From Sesamum alatum (taxonomy: Eukaryota; Streptophyta; Magnoliopsida; Lamiales; Pedaliaceae), in contig JACGWO010000002.1 of assembly GCA_034509735.1 (NCBI GenBank), positions 41,843,855 through 41,907,854 of the forward strand: a stretch of DNA of 64,000 nt. Reading direction: 5' to 3'. This document shows, one piece after another, positions 35,285-46,700 of this stretch; within the stretch, counting starts at the first letter, position 1; every line of letters starts with the position of its first letter. A program made the position numbers and the translations under genes. The notes under the pieces are model-generated. The model had not been told where the DNA came from. It saw only the letters and a list, made by a program, of their open reading frames with translations, and did no database searches.

Positions 35285-37496
35285 AAAGTTAGAATTTTGA
35301 TCAAAATTGAAGAATTTGGTTCAAAGACCGTCTTCAAATATATATATATTAATAGATGTGTGTTAAAGATTGATTTATTTATGTGTTGTTTTTTAACCAA
35401 AACAAACTCTTCCATTACTAGAGAAATTCCACAGTAAGTGCATTTACACAGCAAGATTGATTTAATTCAATATACAATATTCGCTACGTTCAAATATTAA
35501 ATACATCAATAATTAATCCAAATCAATGACTATATAAAAGAAAACAATAAATTACTATAAAAATAGAAATAACTTATATTTATGGAATCGAACTCACAAT
35601 TTTTTAGTAACAATTTTTCAATTTTATCATTTGAATAAGATCTGGTATGTAGATAAAATCATTTTCACGTCCAAGAAGTGCAATAATTTTGTTCGATCAC
35701 ACTCAATATTAACTTCTTTCATCTGTCTCAAGGAAGAGTCAGAAAATGCAAACCCAAATTTGATTCTTGAAATCAACTTCATTTCTTCTAACAATTTCAA
35801 TTTGGCCTTGATTTTTCCTTTTTTTTTAAAAAAAAAATGATCAAAATTGATTTCTCAACTCCAGCACACTCGAATTCATGACTTATTTTTCACGAAGACA
35901 AGTTTCCAAGTAATTTCAACTTAAGAACGGCTGCCTCAATTTTGGAAATACTGATTTATCTAAAAATTAGCATATTTTTGTGGTTTATATTTCTGCATAT
36001 AAACTATACCTATATGTATATTTCTTAAATGTATAAAATATAATATTAAATCAATTAACTTTGGGTGGGTGGTAAGAATTTTTTAATTTTCTTTATGAAT
36101 CTGTTTTAGTTCATGTTAAATTGTAAAGTAAATATTATTTAAAAAGATAATATGATTAAAAAAATGGAAGCAAAAGAAAAGTGCAATATAAAATAGTACA
36201 ATTTTTTTCCAAAAAAAAAAAGAAGAATAATATAGGAATAAGGAAATATTGGGTCACATGTATATCAATTTCTTCTCAATTTCACATTTTCTTTTTCTTT
36301 TTTTAGTCCCTCACTCTTCTCCCAATAATTTTAATAACTTCTTTCCTTTTTCTAATTAAAAAAATTAAATATCAAAATATTTTATAAACAATTAAGATTA
36401 ATTATGCTCACATAGTTAAATTCTGAGTAGCTGGAAAATTGGATTCTCCGCAAGGCTTGAGAAAAAAAAAAAAAATCAATGGACAATATGGAAAATCAGA
36501 GGTAGTACCCCATAAATCTATATGAAAAATTATATATATATTATATGTGTCGGTCAAGATCTCTATAGCCATATAACTTCTGAAAATCTGTGAAAGTGGG
36601 CTTAGTTAGTACAAAAATAAGTACATGGGCCTAAATTATTTTTTGACTTGAGGCCGAAAGGGAAAACTTCATTTTTTTTTTATCGTCAACAACTGTAATT
36701 TGGCAAGCCCAACCTCACAATTTTGTGAGATAACTGAAAAGTGCATAATATTTATTTTATTTATTAAGTCTCAAGATTATAAAATGTCAGTATATTAAAA
36801 TATCTGTACATTTATTTATTTCTTTTATAAATAACTATTTTTTCATTAATTAATTATATCAATACCATTCTACACATTTAATATTTAAAGTTATTTTTTT
36901 ATTGGTTTTAAGTAGCTATTCATTATATTATTTTATTTTGTTATATTTAATTAAATAAATATATTAAAAATTAAAGTTATATGCACGCATTAAGCATGCT
37001 TTTATTGCTAGTTTAATTTAAACGGTACATTACAGCCAGTTTCCCTAAAGATTGACATAGTTATAAATGTCTTCTCATCGTTTGAAAAATTGTAAATACC
37101 CCTTGTTTTTAACGTTCATACAAGAACAAGCACATTTTTACATAATTATTTTATTTGAAAAATTTTTATAATTTTTTAAATAATAAAAAATATTTTATAA
37201 TTATATCAAATTTCGTGGGTAGCTATAACTATCATAATTTAAATGTGAGAAGAAACTCCACTATCAAATATCAATTGATTTACTGTTCAAAAAAAATATC
37301 AAATTGCTACAATTGTTAATATTATTTAAATGATTTTTGTACATTTATATCTTGTTTGAATAATAAAATAAAGAAATTAAGAAAGAAAGACAGAAATGAG
37401 ACAAACGCGGTGTAGAGCAGAGCAGGTCTAGTTAAGGAGAAAATTCTTCAGGCAAGAAACAGTAGGCTAGCAGCAGAATTGGGGGCAGGGCAGGCG

Positions 37497-40361
37497 ATGA
37501 AGAGAATCCCACGCATCAAATTTCCTCAAAGGCATTTCAACTCCTCCGGTACGTTAGGTTTTCTTCGTTTCTGTGATTGAAGTTTATGTACTGTATAATC
37601 GTTTTCGGTTGTGCTAGCGTGACAATTATGGCAACTTGCTCGGTGTTGTAACCTTTTTTTTTTTAATGATTGTTTGGTGTGATGTATCTGAAGCCTTGAT
37701 TTAGGATAAAAGTTGAGATTTCGTATCTGGATTCCATAGATAGTTCCGAGGTGGTTTGGAACTTTACGAAAGTATTAGTGGCAATTAATTGCGTGTTTTT
37801 GAAGAAAAAAGCTGAGATTTGAAGTTTATTTCTCTTGATAAAGTGCAGGTTTAATGGTGTTCCTTCAAATTAAAGCTTATGTTGACCGAATTCTTTGTTT
37901 TTGTATTTTTTGTTTCTATGAATAGTTGGAATGTGACCGATGTCTTGCTTTTGATATGGAATTTTTTTAATTATGATCCTTATTGCATTTTGTCTTAGGT
38001 ATCCATGGTTTAGTTTAGCTTACTTCAAATTTGATATTCTAGAAATTGTATTCCTCCAGGAAGTCATAAAGATCAAGATGAAAGTAACGTGTAGGAGTCG
38101 ACACAATTCTACGATTCTGATTTATTTATCACTCTACGAAGTGGTTTCGGTTGATATTAAGCGATTTGATATTGATTTAAGAAAATTAAATCCACTATGG
38201 TCGTTCTAGGTAGTATAACTGCATATGTGAAACTTCAGCTTTATGACTTTCCCATTTTATTACAAACAAGTTTTCATGAGTCATGATGTCTTGGTGTCGA
38301 GTATATAATCTTTTTAAACGATAAAAGGAGTACATTTCTATATTGAAATTTGTGTGAGAGACTGATCATGGAATGAGCAGGAATGGTTTATTTATTGTTT
38401 GCCTGCATTTATAGCAATGTCCTTCCTGTTTGAAACTTCTTTTGTCAACAAGCAAATGATTTCTTTACTGGGCTAGTGTTTGTGCCTATGTGTATTTTTG
38501 GTATAACTGGATGAAACAATTTACTAAATTCCAACTTATAAGAGAAACTATCAGAGATTCTTTATGTAATTTAACATAGTCAAAGCTTCAATGGTTGTAA
38601 GAATTCTATGAATATTTTTTGCATGTGTATTCCAACCAAATTATTAGCAAACCGGTATTAGATTTTAAAGTTTACAGCGTATTGAGTAGATACTGTCATT
38701 CAATAGGTTGTTAATAAATCTTGGCACAAGGGAATGTGAAAATGCGCAACTACCAGATTCGTTTAGAAATTTTGCATTCTCAAATTTGTTTTCATCCTTA
38801 TGTGGGAGGCTTTTTAATGTTCTGTTTCACTTGGTGTTAGCTTTCGTTGTTGTTGTTGTTTGTTATTTATGTGTTTCTCTTGGCCACCATCCATGTATAG
38901 TAATACTTTGGGTTATTCACTATTTAAATAGCAAAACCATTTGTTTTCAGGTACAACACGCCAGATCGAAGAAATATCTGCAAGGGATGATGTTCACAAG
39001 AATGACGATCTTGTTCGAAAGTTTTTCTCAAGGTCTCCATCCAGTACGTCAGTTGGAGGGAAGGCTTCTGATCAGCCCAAAAGAACTCCAGTGTCTCAAG
39101 AGGAGATTGAAGCTGTCATGGTATGTAGGAACCAGAATATATTCTTTGAGATTCTGATATGCTGTAAAGTTTCTCTGGTTTCTTCAATTCTTTAGTTGGT
39201 TATCTTAGGGTGTATTTGGATTGAAGAATTTGGATTTGAGGAAGGATTTAGAGAAAGGATTTCAAATGACTCCACATTTGAAAAGAATTTGAAATCCATC
39301 CATATTTATCAAAATATAGTTCAAAATTAGAATGGAAGGATTTTGAATCCTTCAAAGNNNNNNNNNNNNNNNNNNNNNNNNNNNNNNNNNNNNNNNNNNN
39401 NNNNNNNNNNNNNNNNNNNNNNNNNNNNNNNNNNNNNNNNNNNNNNNNNNNNNNNNNNNNNNNNNNNNNNNNNNNNNNNNNNNNNNNNNNNNNNNNNNNN
39501 NNNNNNNNNNNNNNNNNNNNNNNNNNNNNNNNNNNNNNNNNNNNNNNNNNNNNNNNNNNNNNNNNNNNNNNNNNNNNNNNNNNNNNNNNNNNNNNNNNNN
39601 NNNNNNNNNNNNNNNNNNNNNNNNNNNNNNNNNNNNNNNNNNNNNNNNNNNNNNNNNNNNNNNNNNNNNNNNNNNNNNNNNNNNNNNNNNNNNNNNNNNN
39701 NNNNNNNNNNNNNNNNNNNNNNNNNNNNNNNNNNNNNNNNNNNNNNNNNNNNNNNNNNNNNNNNNNNNNNNNNNNNNNNNNNNNNNNNNNNNNNNNNNNN
39801 NNNNNNNNNNNNNNNNNNNNNNNNNNNNNNNNNNNNNNNNNNNNNNNNNNNNNNNNNACTTTTTTTGTAGCCGAAGTATTTACCGGTTCTCCAGGGAAAT
39901 ATGTTGGTCTAGCAGAAACCATTAGAGGGTTTCAATTGATCCTTTCCGGAGAATTAGATGGTCTTCCTGAACAGGCCTTTTATTTGGTAGGTAATATCGA
40001 TGAAGCTACCACCAAGGCTATGAACTTAGAAATGGAGAGCAATTTGAAGAAATGACCTTAAATCTTTGTGTAGATGTGAAATTATCCAAACGAATTCAAA
40101 GGATTTGTTATTAAGGATTTGAAATCCATGATTTCAAATCTTTCAATCGAAATGCAACCTTAAGGAAATTGGCAGTGCATTTGCAAAATGATATTTCGCT
40201 GTTGTGTCGGTTTGATTTGGAAGAAGTTATGTATCTGCTACTGCTGATGAATAATTATTGCTCATCATACTTGGACAAAGCTTTTTAGACTGAAATTGTT
40301 GTTCTTTTTATTCATTTTGACCTGTTTTCTTTTATTTTGACAGTTGGGTGGCTGTATCTGA
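37497..40361 (+). CDS. uncharacterised 79-residue plant protein ending in GGCI
   Basis: Three exons with consensus borders and matching phases: 37497-37548, 38951-39120 and 40344-40361. The last coding exon is only 18 bp (LGGCI then stop). The start [15 protein letters not shown] is short, basic and lacks acidic residues; a mitochondrial or nuclear location is possible but not shown. The middle is Ser-rich and basic ([19 protein letters not shown]), then [21 protein letters not shown] recognise the type (small conserved plant protein with a KRTP...EEIEA..LGGCI tail) but know no function. Intron 2 holds a MITE, a 500-N gap and plastid DNA, so its length is uncertain. The gene converges on ndhS. 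Confidence 0.72.
39358..39857. other. assembly gap of exactly 500 N
   Basis: Run of 500 N inside intron 2 of the 37.5-kb gene. The round number suggests a placeholder rather than a measured length. Confidence 0.99.
39858..40072 (+). pseudogene. plastid DNA fragment: 3' end of atpB and first codons of atpE
   Basis: Right after the gap the frame reads [19 protein letters not shown] and onward to MESNLKK-stop, the C-terminal 60 or so residues of plastid ATP synthase CF1 beta. The stop overlaps the ATG of atpE (MTLNLCV; ATG at 40052), exactly as in plastid genomes. Plastid similarity ends at about 40072 and MITE sequence resumes. It is either a nuclear plastid insertion (NUPT) or a misassembled plastid read at a gap edge. 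Not a functional gene here. Confidence 0.88.
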
Positions 40362-40902
40362 TCCTCCGCCGGAGCCTTCCCAATAGAGCATAACGTTCAA
40401 GCAAGTAGGCTGTTTTTCATACTAATCCTGCTCGCTGGACAAACTTATGGGAGTGCTTTTGTCTTGTGACTGCTTTCATAAATTTCAGGAGTATACTTAT
40501 TGACAAACTCCACCAAAACTTCTAATCATTGCGTACAAATTCTCTTGAAGATTGTGGTTGGAAAAATCAAATGTAATAAGCTGACATTCGCATGTATTTG
40601 ATCTACATGAACTTTGTACTAATAAAGACCCATCAGTGTGCATATATATGCACCATGAAAATGGTCATTATTTGTGATTTCCCATGATTGCGAAATGAAA
40701 TGCAAATTAGTTCCAGTTTCCTTTGAAGTGTATTGTTGTGATGAGGCAATGCTAGTTGTGAATGGGCTAAACAGGCGTGTTCTTCATGCTGGCCAGAAAC
40801 CATTCTATACGAAAATCACTACTCATTTATTCTCACCAAAACTCAATCTTGAGTTATGTACATTGTTGAGAACACCATAGATGAGATGAAAGAAAAACCA
40901 AA

Positions 40903-41613
40903 TCATGAACTCTTCTCCATCATTTCTTCAAGAATCACCGACTTGGGATTCACCATGGGCGGCCCCTTTTCACGGCGCTCAAGCTCTTCCAGCCTGAAAG
41001 TGATCAACCTATCCCAGTTCCCACCTTCAAACAGCACCCCAGCCTTCCCATCAGTAATCCTCTGCACAATCCCACAGTACATATAGAATGGATTGCTGGG
41101 ATTCTTGACAATAGCAATCATACCAGGCAGAAGCAGTGGCAATTCTGGTGGTTTGGGCTTCTTCACCAGGCTCTGATCAAACCCAAGATTGGCTGAAGTC
41201 TCCCCCTTCTTGGGAGGTGGGTTTTGTTCAATAAACTTCCTGAGCCCCTTTTCACCACCTGGAAATCCTCCTGTCAGCCCCAGCAACTCCTTTTCAAAGG
41301 CATCTTCTGATGTTTCAAGAACTGCTGCTTTTTCTTCTGGTGCTGGTGCTGGTGGTGTTTCAGGTGGTGGTGATGACTCTTTTGAGACAGTTTTCTTTAG
41401 TTCTTGTTGAAGACCCTCTTCTCCATTGCAAAGACCTCTGCCGCCCAGGATCTCATAGAGGTTGAATTTGGCTGTGGGGGCGTTCTTGAATTGGGGTTTG
41501 GGAATTGTGAGGCTGGATTTCTGAGTGGAATTAGTGAAATTTGTTTGGCCAAGAAACTGGGATTTGTGCAAGATTGGGCCTTGAAGGCTTTGGAGATGGA
41601 AAGAAGCAGCCAT
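40903..41613 (-). CDS. ndhS: NdhS (CRR31), subunit S of the chloroplast NDH complex
   Basis: Intronless, 236 residues from MAASFHLQSL at 41613. An in-frame ATG 27 codons upstream is less likely, as the extension is translated GA/CT repeat. Residues 1 to about 50 are Ser/Thr/basic-rich, as in a plastid transit peptide. A Pro-rich linker (82-93) follows, then a conserved block (LTGGFPGGEKGLRKFIEQNPPP, 113-134) and the SH3-like domain at about 160-230 (LLPGMIAIVKNPSNPFYMYC, then LFEGGNWDRLITFRLEELERREKGPP). In Arabidopsis NdhS forms the ferredoxin-binding site of the thylakoid NDH complex, used in cyclic electron flow around photosystem I; an Arg in the SH3-like domain matters for this, and R202 is a candidate here. 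The length is close to that of Arabidopsis NdhS. Confidence 0.93.
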   Translation of the reverse strand: MAASFHLQSLQGPILHKSQFLGQTNFTNSTQKSSLTIPKPQFKNAPTAKFNLYEILGGRGLCNGEEGLQQELKKTVSKESSPPPETPPAPAPEEKAAVLETSEDAFEKELLGLTGGFPGGEKGLRKFIEQNPPPKKGETSANLGFDQSLVKKPKPPELPLLLPGMIAIVKNPSNPFYMYCGIVQRITDGKAGVLFEGGNWDRLITFRLEELERREKGPPMVNPKSVILEEMMEKSS

Positions 41614-41620
41614 GATTTCA

Positions 41621-41625
<5 letters not shown>

Positions 41626-41651
<26 letters not shown>
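41626..41651. repeat. GA microsatellite in the ndhS leader
   Basis: About 13 GA (CT on the coding strand) repeats immediately upstream of the ndhS start codon, in the presumed 5' UTR. Confidence 0.85.
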
Positions 41652-41654
<3 letters not shown>

Positions 41655-41699
41655 GAAAAGAATTAGAAAATTTTGGGGCTGAAATTAAGGCCACATAAT

Positions 41700-42322
41700 G
41701 AGTTGGTGCCCATATCTTGAAAGATTATGTGTCCCCCGGAAAACTACATTTTATCCATACTTTGTTTTACATTTATCTCATTATTTTTGTTCAACGTATA
41801 ACTCATGAATTCAACATGTGATTAATAATTGGGGTCAAAACGACACTTGTTTTTTATGTGTAAAAACTAAGCCAGCATTTGAGCCGATGAGACTTGACGA
41901 CATCTTGCTGGAAACTTCAGAATTGTTAACTGTTTGATATTAGTTTCTATCCAATTTATTCTGATATTTGTCAATTGACTGTTAATTATATTTTAAATGG
42001 TTATTGGTATAATTGTTGTACTTCCACCACTTTACCGGAGAATAGAAAAGAAACAAAAGCAAAACTGATAAAGGGAAGAATAATGTTGACTCTCAACTTA
42101 TTAGAAATGTTTTGATAGATACACATATACCAACTTGAGATTTGCTACCTTTTATCAAATTATACACCAGTTTTATTAATTTATAACTAACTATGACCTT
42201 ACACTTTTCTCTGTTTGGATTCAATTAATATTCAATTAAAGGAAGTGCAAAGTAAGGGCATTGAATGAGACTAATACATAAGAAAAAACATAAAGGACAC
42301 CTTTGTTTGACAGGGAATGGTA

Positions 42323-42387
<65 letters not shown>

Positions 42388-43712
42388 TATTTATTTTTTA
42401 TTTTTATTTTTTTTGGGGGGGGAGGTCTAATTGTTGGAAAATCCTTTTTTTTTTTTGTTTGGTAAAATAATTTTTAAATCATGGAAAGGAAACATATTCG
42501 AAAAAAATGAGGAAAATGGATAAAAAAAAATATGAGAACCTAAAACCTCAACATTTGGATGGTATTTTTATTCTTTTACCTTGTAATCTGCCAGTAGAAA
42601 TGTACAGATACCATTGTCCTTTATATCATGTATCTTTCCATGATAAACATTGAATATTTTATTTTATTATAGTAATATAATATACATATATATATATATT
42701 TCCATAACATAGTGCACATATATATAAATAAATGTTATACATATGCACAAATACATATATGTGAACTGAGGACATTTTTCAACTTATCTAAATATAAATT
42801 TTATTCATCTGATGTATATAGCATACCTAACACTTTTGATTAATTTTTTTTATTTATATATCTTATGCTATCCAACATCTAAAATGTAATAAGAAATCTA
42901 GCGATCAAAAATTCCTTGCAATTTTATTCTTTATATTAGATTTCATTCCCACCAAACAAAGAGAGCCTAAGAATTTGAAATAACACAAAGCTCAAGTAAA
43001 GAGTTTGCGTGATTTAAAGTAAAAATATAAATCATCATTGATTTTAACATAAAAATATTATTTTACAAACTAGTAAATGTATTTTTTAGAAAAAGAAAAA
43101 GATAATGACACAAACATATATTTACAGAAGAAATATTTTATAAATATTAAATCAAATAGGACACACCCAACGTGCAATTCTTCCCTTATTTCTTTGTTCC
43201 ACATACATCTTGCTTCTTTTTGTTGGAATGATTAATATTGTTCATGTTACCCAAGAAACTGAAAAAATGTGTTGTACATAATATATTACGTTGTTCACCC
43301 TCTCTGGGTTGGAGTTTTCCAGAAAAAAAATTGCCATTGGAAATGAAAAATCAATAGGATGTAGTTGAGAAAAGAGAGCCATTTTTTAGCCACTTCATCC
43401 CTTTTACCCAAAGGAAAAGACTAAGCAAGCGTAGAACAGCAGAGAGTACCTGATAGCCTGAAGAACTTCGCATGCCAACACTCCTGAGGAAGTCCAGCAG
43501 CTTACAGCACATAACTAGTCTTGCCCAGGTGAACCTTTAAATTCGGAGGAAGAAAGAACACCAAGTTTCCCCTCTAAAAGAGAAACTCGACAGAGAGAAC
43601 GATAGAAGAAATCGAGAGTTTTATTGATTAACTAGATAAGCAGCAAACACAGAGACCACAAGATACGAAAAACACTAACGGCATTTTCAAAAACTCAGAA
43701 AAATAAATTGTC
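41700..43712. other. intergenic region between ndhS and the HIZ2-like gene
   Basis: Holds the ndhS promoter, an ATT microsatellite (about 42327-42387), T-runs and AT-rich DNA. The last 300 bp are probably the 3' UTR of the minus-strand gene. A stretch from about 43400 is duplicated near 51985. No gene is seen. Confidence 0.6.
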
Positions 43713-46700
43713 TCAATGTGTACTTTCAGGAGAATGGTGTATCCCACTTAAATTTACTGACCCAGACACGATTGACCCTGGCATCATTGCCTCACATGCC
43801 TCCGAGGACACATCATCAGAATTAAGCAATGCACCGCACCTAGTATCTACCAATTTCAGTTCATCGTTGTTACTACCAGATTCCATTAGTGCAACTTTCA
43901 CGTCAGATGGTAAAGGAGAATCAGATCCTTCAACACTCCCCACAGACAAGGGCTTCTCCTTAACATCTTGCTCCACTAGTCCCTGCTCAAATTCCAAAGT
44001 CCCCTCCATGTTAACAGGATCTGAGGCAGAATCTGGCTCTTTCGATGTTTCACTTGTGTTGCCAACTGGTAGCCCAACTTCCTGTTTCAAGGTTTCTGTA
44101 CCCCCTTCCTGCAAACTATTATTATGATCTACCTCAATTTCAAAGTTAGGAAGAGCATCCTCTACACTCGGCATTTCAGCTGCTGGGCACAGCTTCTCAG
44201 TATTGTCATCTTCTGCATTCTGATCCCCCTCATCAGAATTTGTAATCTGCTTACTCAATACTTTGAGTTTCTCACCATCTTCAGCCCAAACTTTTTCTCT
44301 CTGCACCTTATAGAGGGACATTGATTTCTGCATCACAATGAATTACTAAAGTAAGCAAAATATTGAGGAACACTTCCATTTATTACATAACACCTGCACT
44401 GCTGCAATTATAGAATTCAATAATACAACACAACAAAGTAAAATAGAATCATGCTGGGAAAAAGGGCGGGAGGGTGGGTGGTGGGACGGACTCAGAGACA
44501 ACAAAGAACAGAATAGATGTGAGGCATGAGTGCAGACACCAACTGCTTTTACACCCAGTTTACCTGATATAGATATGGGAAAGTTAGTTTACTTTGTACA
44601 CAAATGTGAACAAGTTAGATAAAACGACATACAGTTTGCTCTTCTCAGGACCCTGATATCTCACAAATTAAACAATAACTCTGCTAGCAGTTAATCCCAA
44701 CCTTTTAGAGACTAAGTCTACACTCGGACACGTATCATCCAGAAAGAAAAACTAGAATAACTAGAGACAGTAAACATAAATAAAAGCATTCACAAAAGGA
44801 GAGGCACTATGCACTCACATATGAGTGGTACTGAATTATTTCATTCTAAATGATTAGTTGGCAAGAAAAAGACTTGGCGGATGTGCAATAGAGGCAGCAA
44901 GAATAGTTCTGAATGTACTAAACATGTACAGTTTGTAACATAAGGGTTGAGGTGTAGCTGGAAATGTATTACAAGACGAATATTTTCTTTTAAAAAAAAA
45001 ATGCATATCCTATGTTCAAAACAAATATACCTGGAAAACAGAATCATCAGCAGGGAGAAAAAGAGCATAACTCATAAGCCTGTGAGGTACCATCTTAGCT
45101 TCCGTAGCCTGTCATGGAAAGAGGAAGAAAAATATTAGGATCAACTCATTTAATATCCAAGTATAATAATAAGATGAAGTACGTAATCAGTTATAAACAT
45201 ACCTCCATATATAGAATGCTAGAATCATCACCATCAGACAATATGCTCTGATCCATATCAATCAAGCTTGTGCACTTATCAAATAATTCAGGTTCAGTAA
45301 GATCAGCAGAGATGTCCAGTTTGGAAAGGTAGACATGGCAGAGGCGTACATCATCCTTCCCGGACATTTTAGCTACATCACTAGTATCCTCCTGACTAAT
45401 AAAGGGAACTTCAATGTCATTCTTCTCAAAACTTTTCATCGACTGACTAATGTCAGTGCTGTCTGCCTGCTGATCAGCTAGAGTTTGCTCAACTTGAGCT
45501 GGCTGGATGGACTGACCAGCCACAGCTTCATCTCCACTTCGAGTGGAGTTATTCTCTTTCTCAGAAGATAGCATCTCCATGCTTGCACTCCTGTTTGGCC
45601 CTGTAAACAAATCTGTACTTGTCTCCCAGCCTCGACCACGAGGCATGTTCCTAGATTGGTCCCAATCCGACCTCCCATAAATATGAGATTCCTCACCATA
45701 GGCAGTGTTACTTGCATTCCAACCATGTAATGGAGGACATGAATCATCCACCTGATTATGCCATCCCATTGGGCGGACAGGGCCAGAAAACCTGTCAGCA
45801 TCCGGAATATGGTAAGGGGCAGGATGGCTTAACTCCATCGATGGTCTGACACCAAACATTGGCGGAGCAGGAAACGGCTGCATAACTGAATGAAAACCAA
45901 CAGGGGGTGGAGCATGTGGGAAAGGCAGGAAACCATTTGCCATAGGAGAAGGCCAGTTTGGGACGCCTCTCCAAGCATTTGCTTGAATTCGTCCCATATT
46001 AGGATCACCAATCCTCCTATGGCGGATGTTCGACTTACCCCTACCATCCTCCTCAGCTGAGCCTAGTAAAGGGCTATCCACACCAGTTCTGAAGGGGGGA
46101 GGAGGAGGAAATGACTTAGAACTGCTAGAGAAGTGGCTGTTTCTCATAAAAGGTGAAGAAACCGACAAGGTATCCGCATCAGCTTGTAGAAGCTCGTCTC
46201 CAGGAAGTACATCCATGCCCAACTCCCGGCTTCCCTTACCTTCCTTGCCAGAATACTCCCTCCAATCTCGAGAACCACCACTCCTCTGTGTTGACTCTTC
46301 GACATCAATACTCCGTCTTACATCAGGCCTACCAAACTGTCTCCTATCAGAGCTCGATGGTGGAGATTTATCCACTAGCTGCAAGGGTGACGACCTCAAA
46401 TGACCATCATCCTTTAGACCATGTTTCTCCAATGACCGAGATGAAGAAGTCTTCTCCAGTCCTCCACCAGAACCAGTATAATCTCTAGCTGAAGTTATGT
46501 TGTGTCGCACTCTCTCTTCATAATTATAATCTCTATACTTCGACTCATCTTGCTTCAGGGCCCTGAAAAATATTAAATTAATGTGTAAAGACATCTGTTT
46601 AGAGCATCACATCACATATGATGCAAGATTAATTTTGTAGGCATTTTATACAGTACAACTATGCCTGACTCAGTGGATCATGTAGACAAACAAAATAGCA

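Larger units (their letters stand above)
31652..37496. other. AT-rich intergenic region, transposon debris
   Basis: No host gene seen. Besides the listed items, the segment at about 33887-33994 is repeated at about 34908-35013 (same order of phrases such as 'ccgataatgaagctaa'). A fragment of the GGGTAAATTACA MITE family lies at about 37025-37220. Near 36985-37015 a plus-strand hairpin followed by CTAGT may be another Helitron end. Confidence 0.5.
39208..40159. mobile_element. Tourist-like (PIF/Harbinger) MITE, interrupted
   Basis: Left tip GGGTGTATTTGGATTGAA and complement of the right tip GGTTGCATTTCGATTGAA are inverted, and the flanks are TTA on both sides (39205-39207 and 40160-40162), the usual Harbinger TSD. 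Inner parts repeat 'gatttgaaatcc' phrases. Between the two arms are the gap and the plastid fragment. Confidence 0.65.

Noticed and set aside
38708..39157. 149-residue plus-strand open frame
   Set aside because: Lies mostly in intron 1 of the 37.5-kb gene and reads exon 2 in a wrong frame.
39858..40072. A functional ATP synthase beta gene
   Set aside because: Only the last 60 or so codons, next to a gap and inside a MITE; plastid-derived or assembly artefact.
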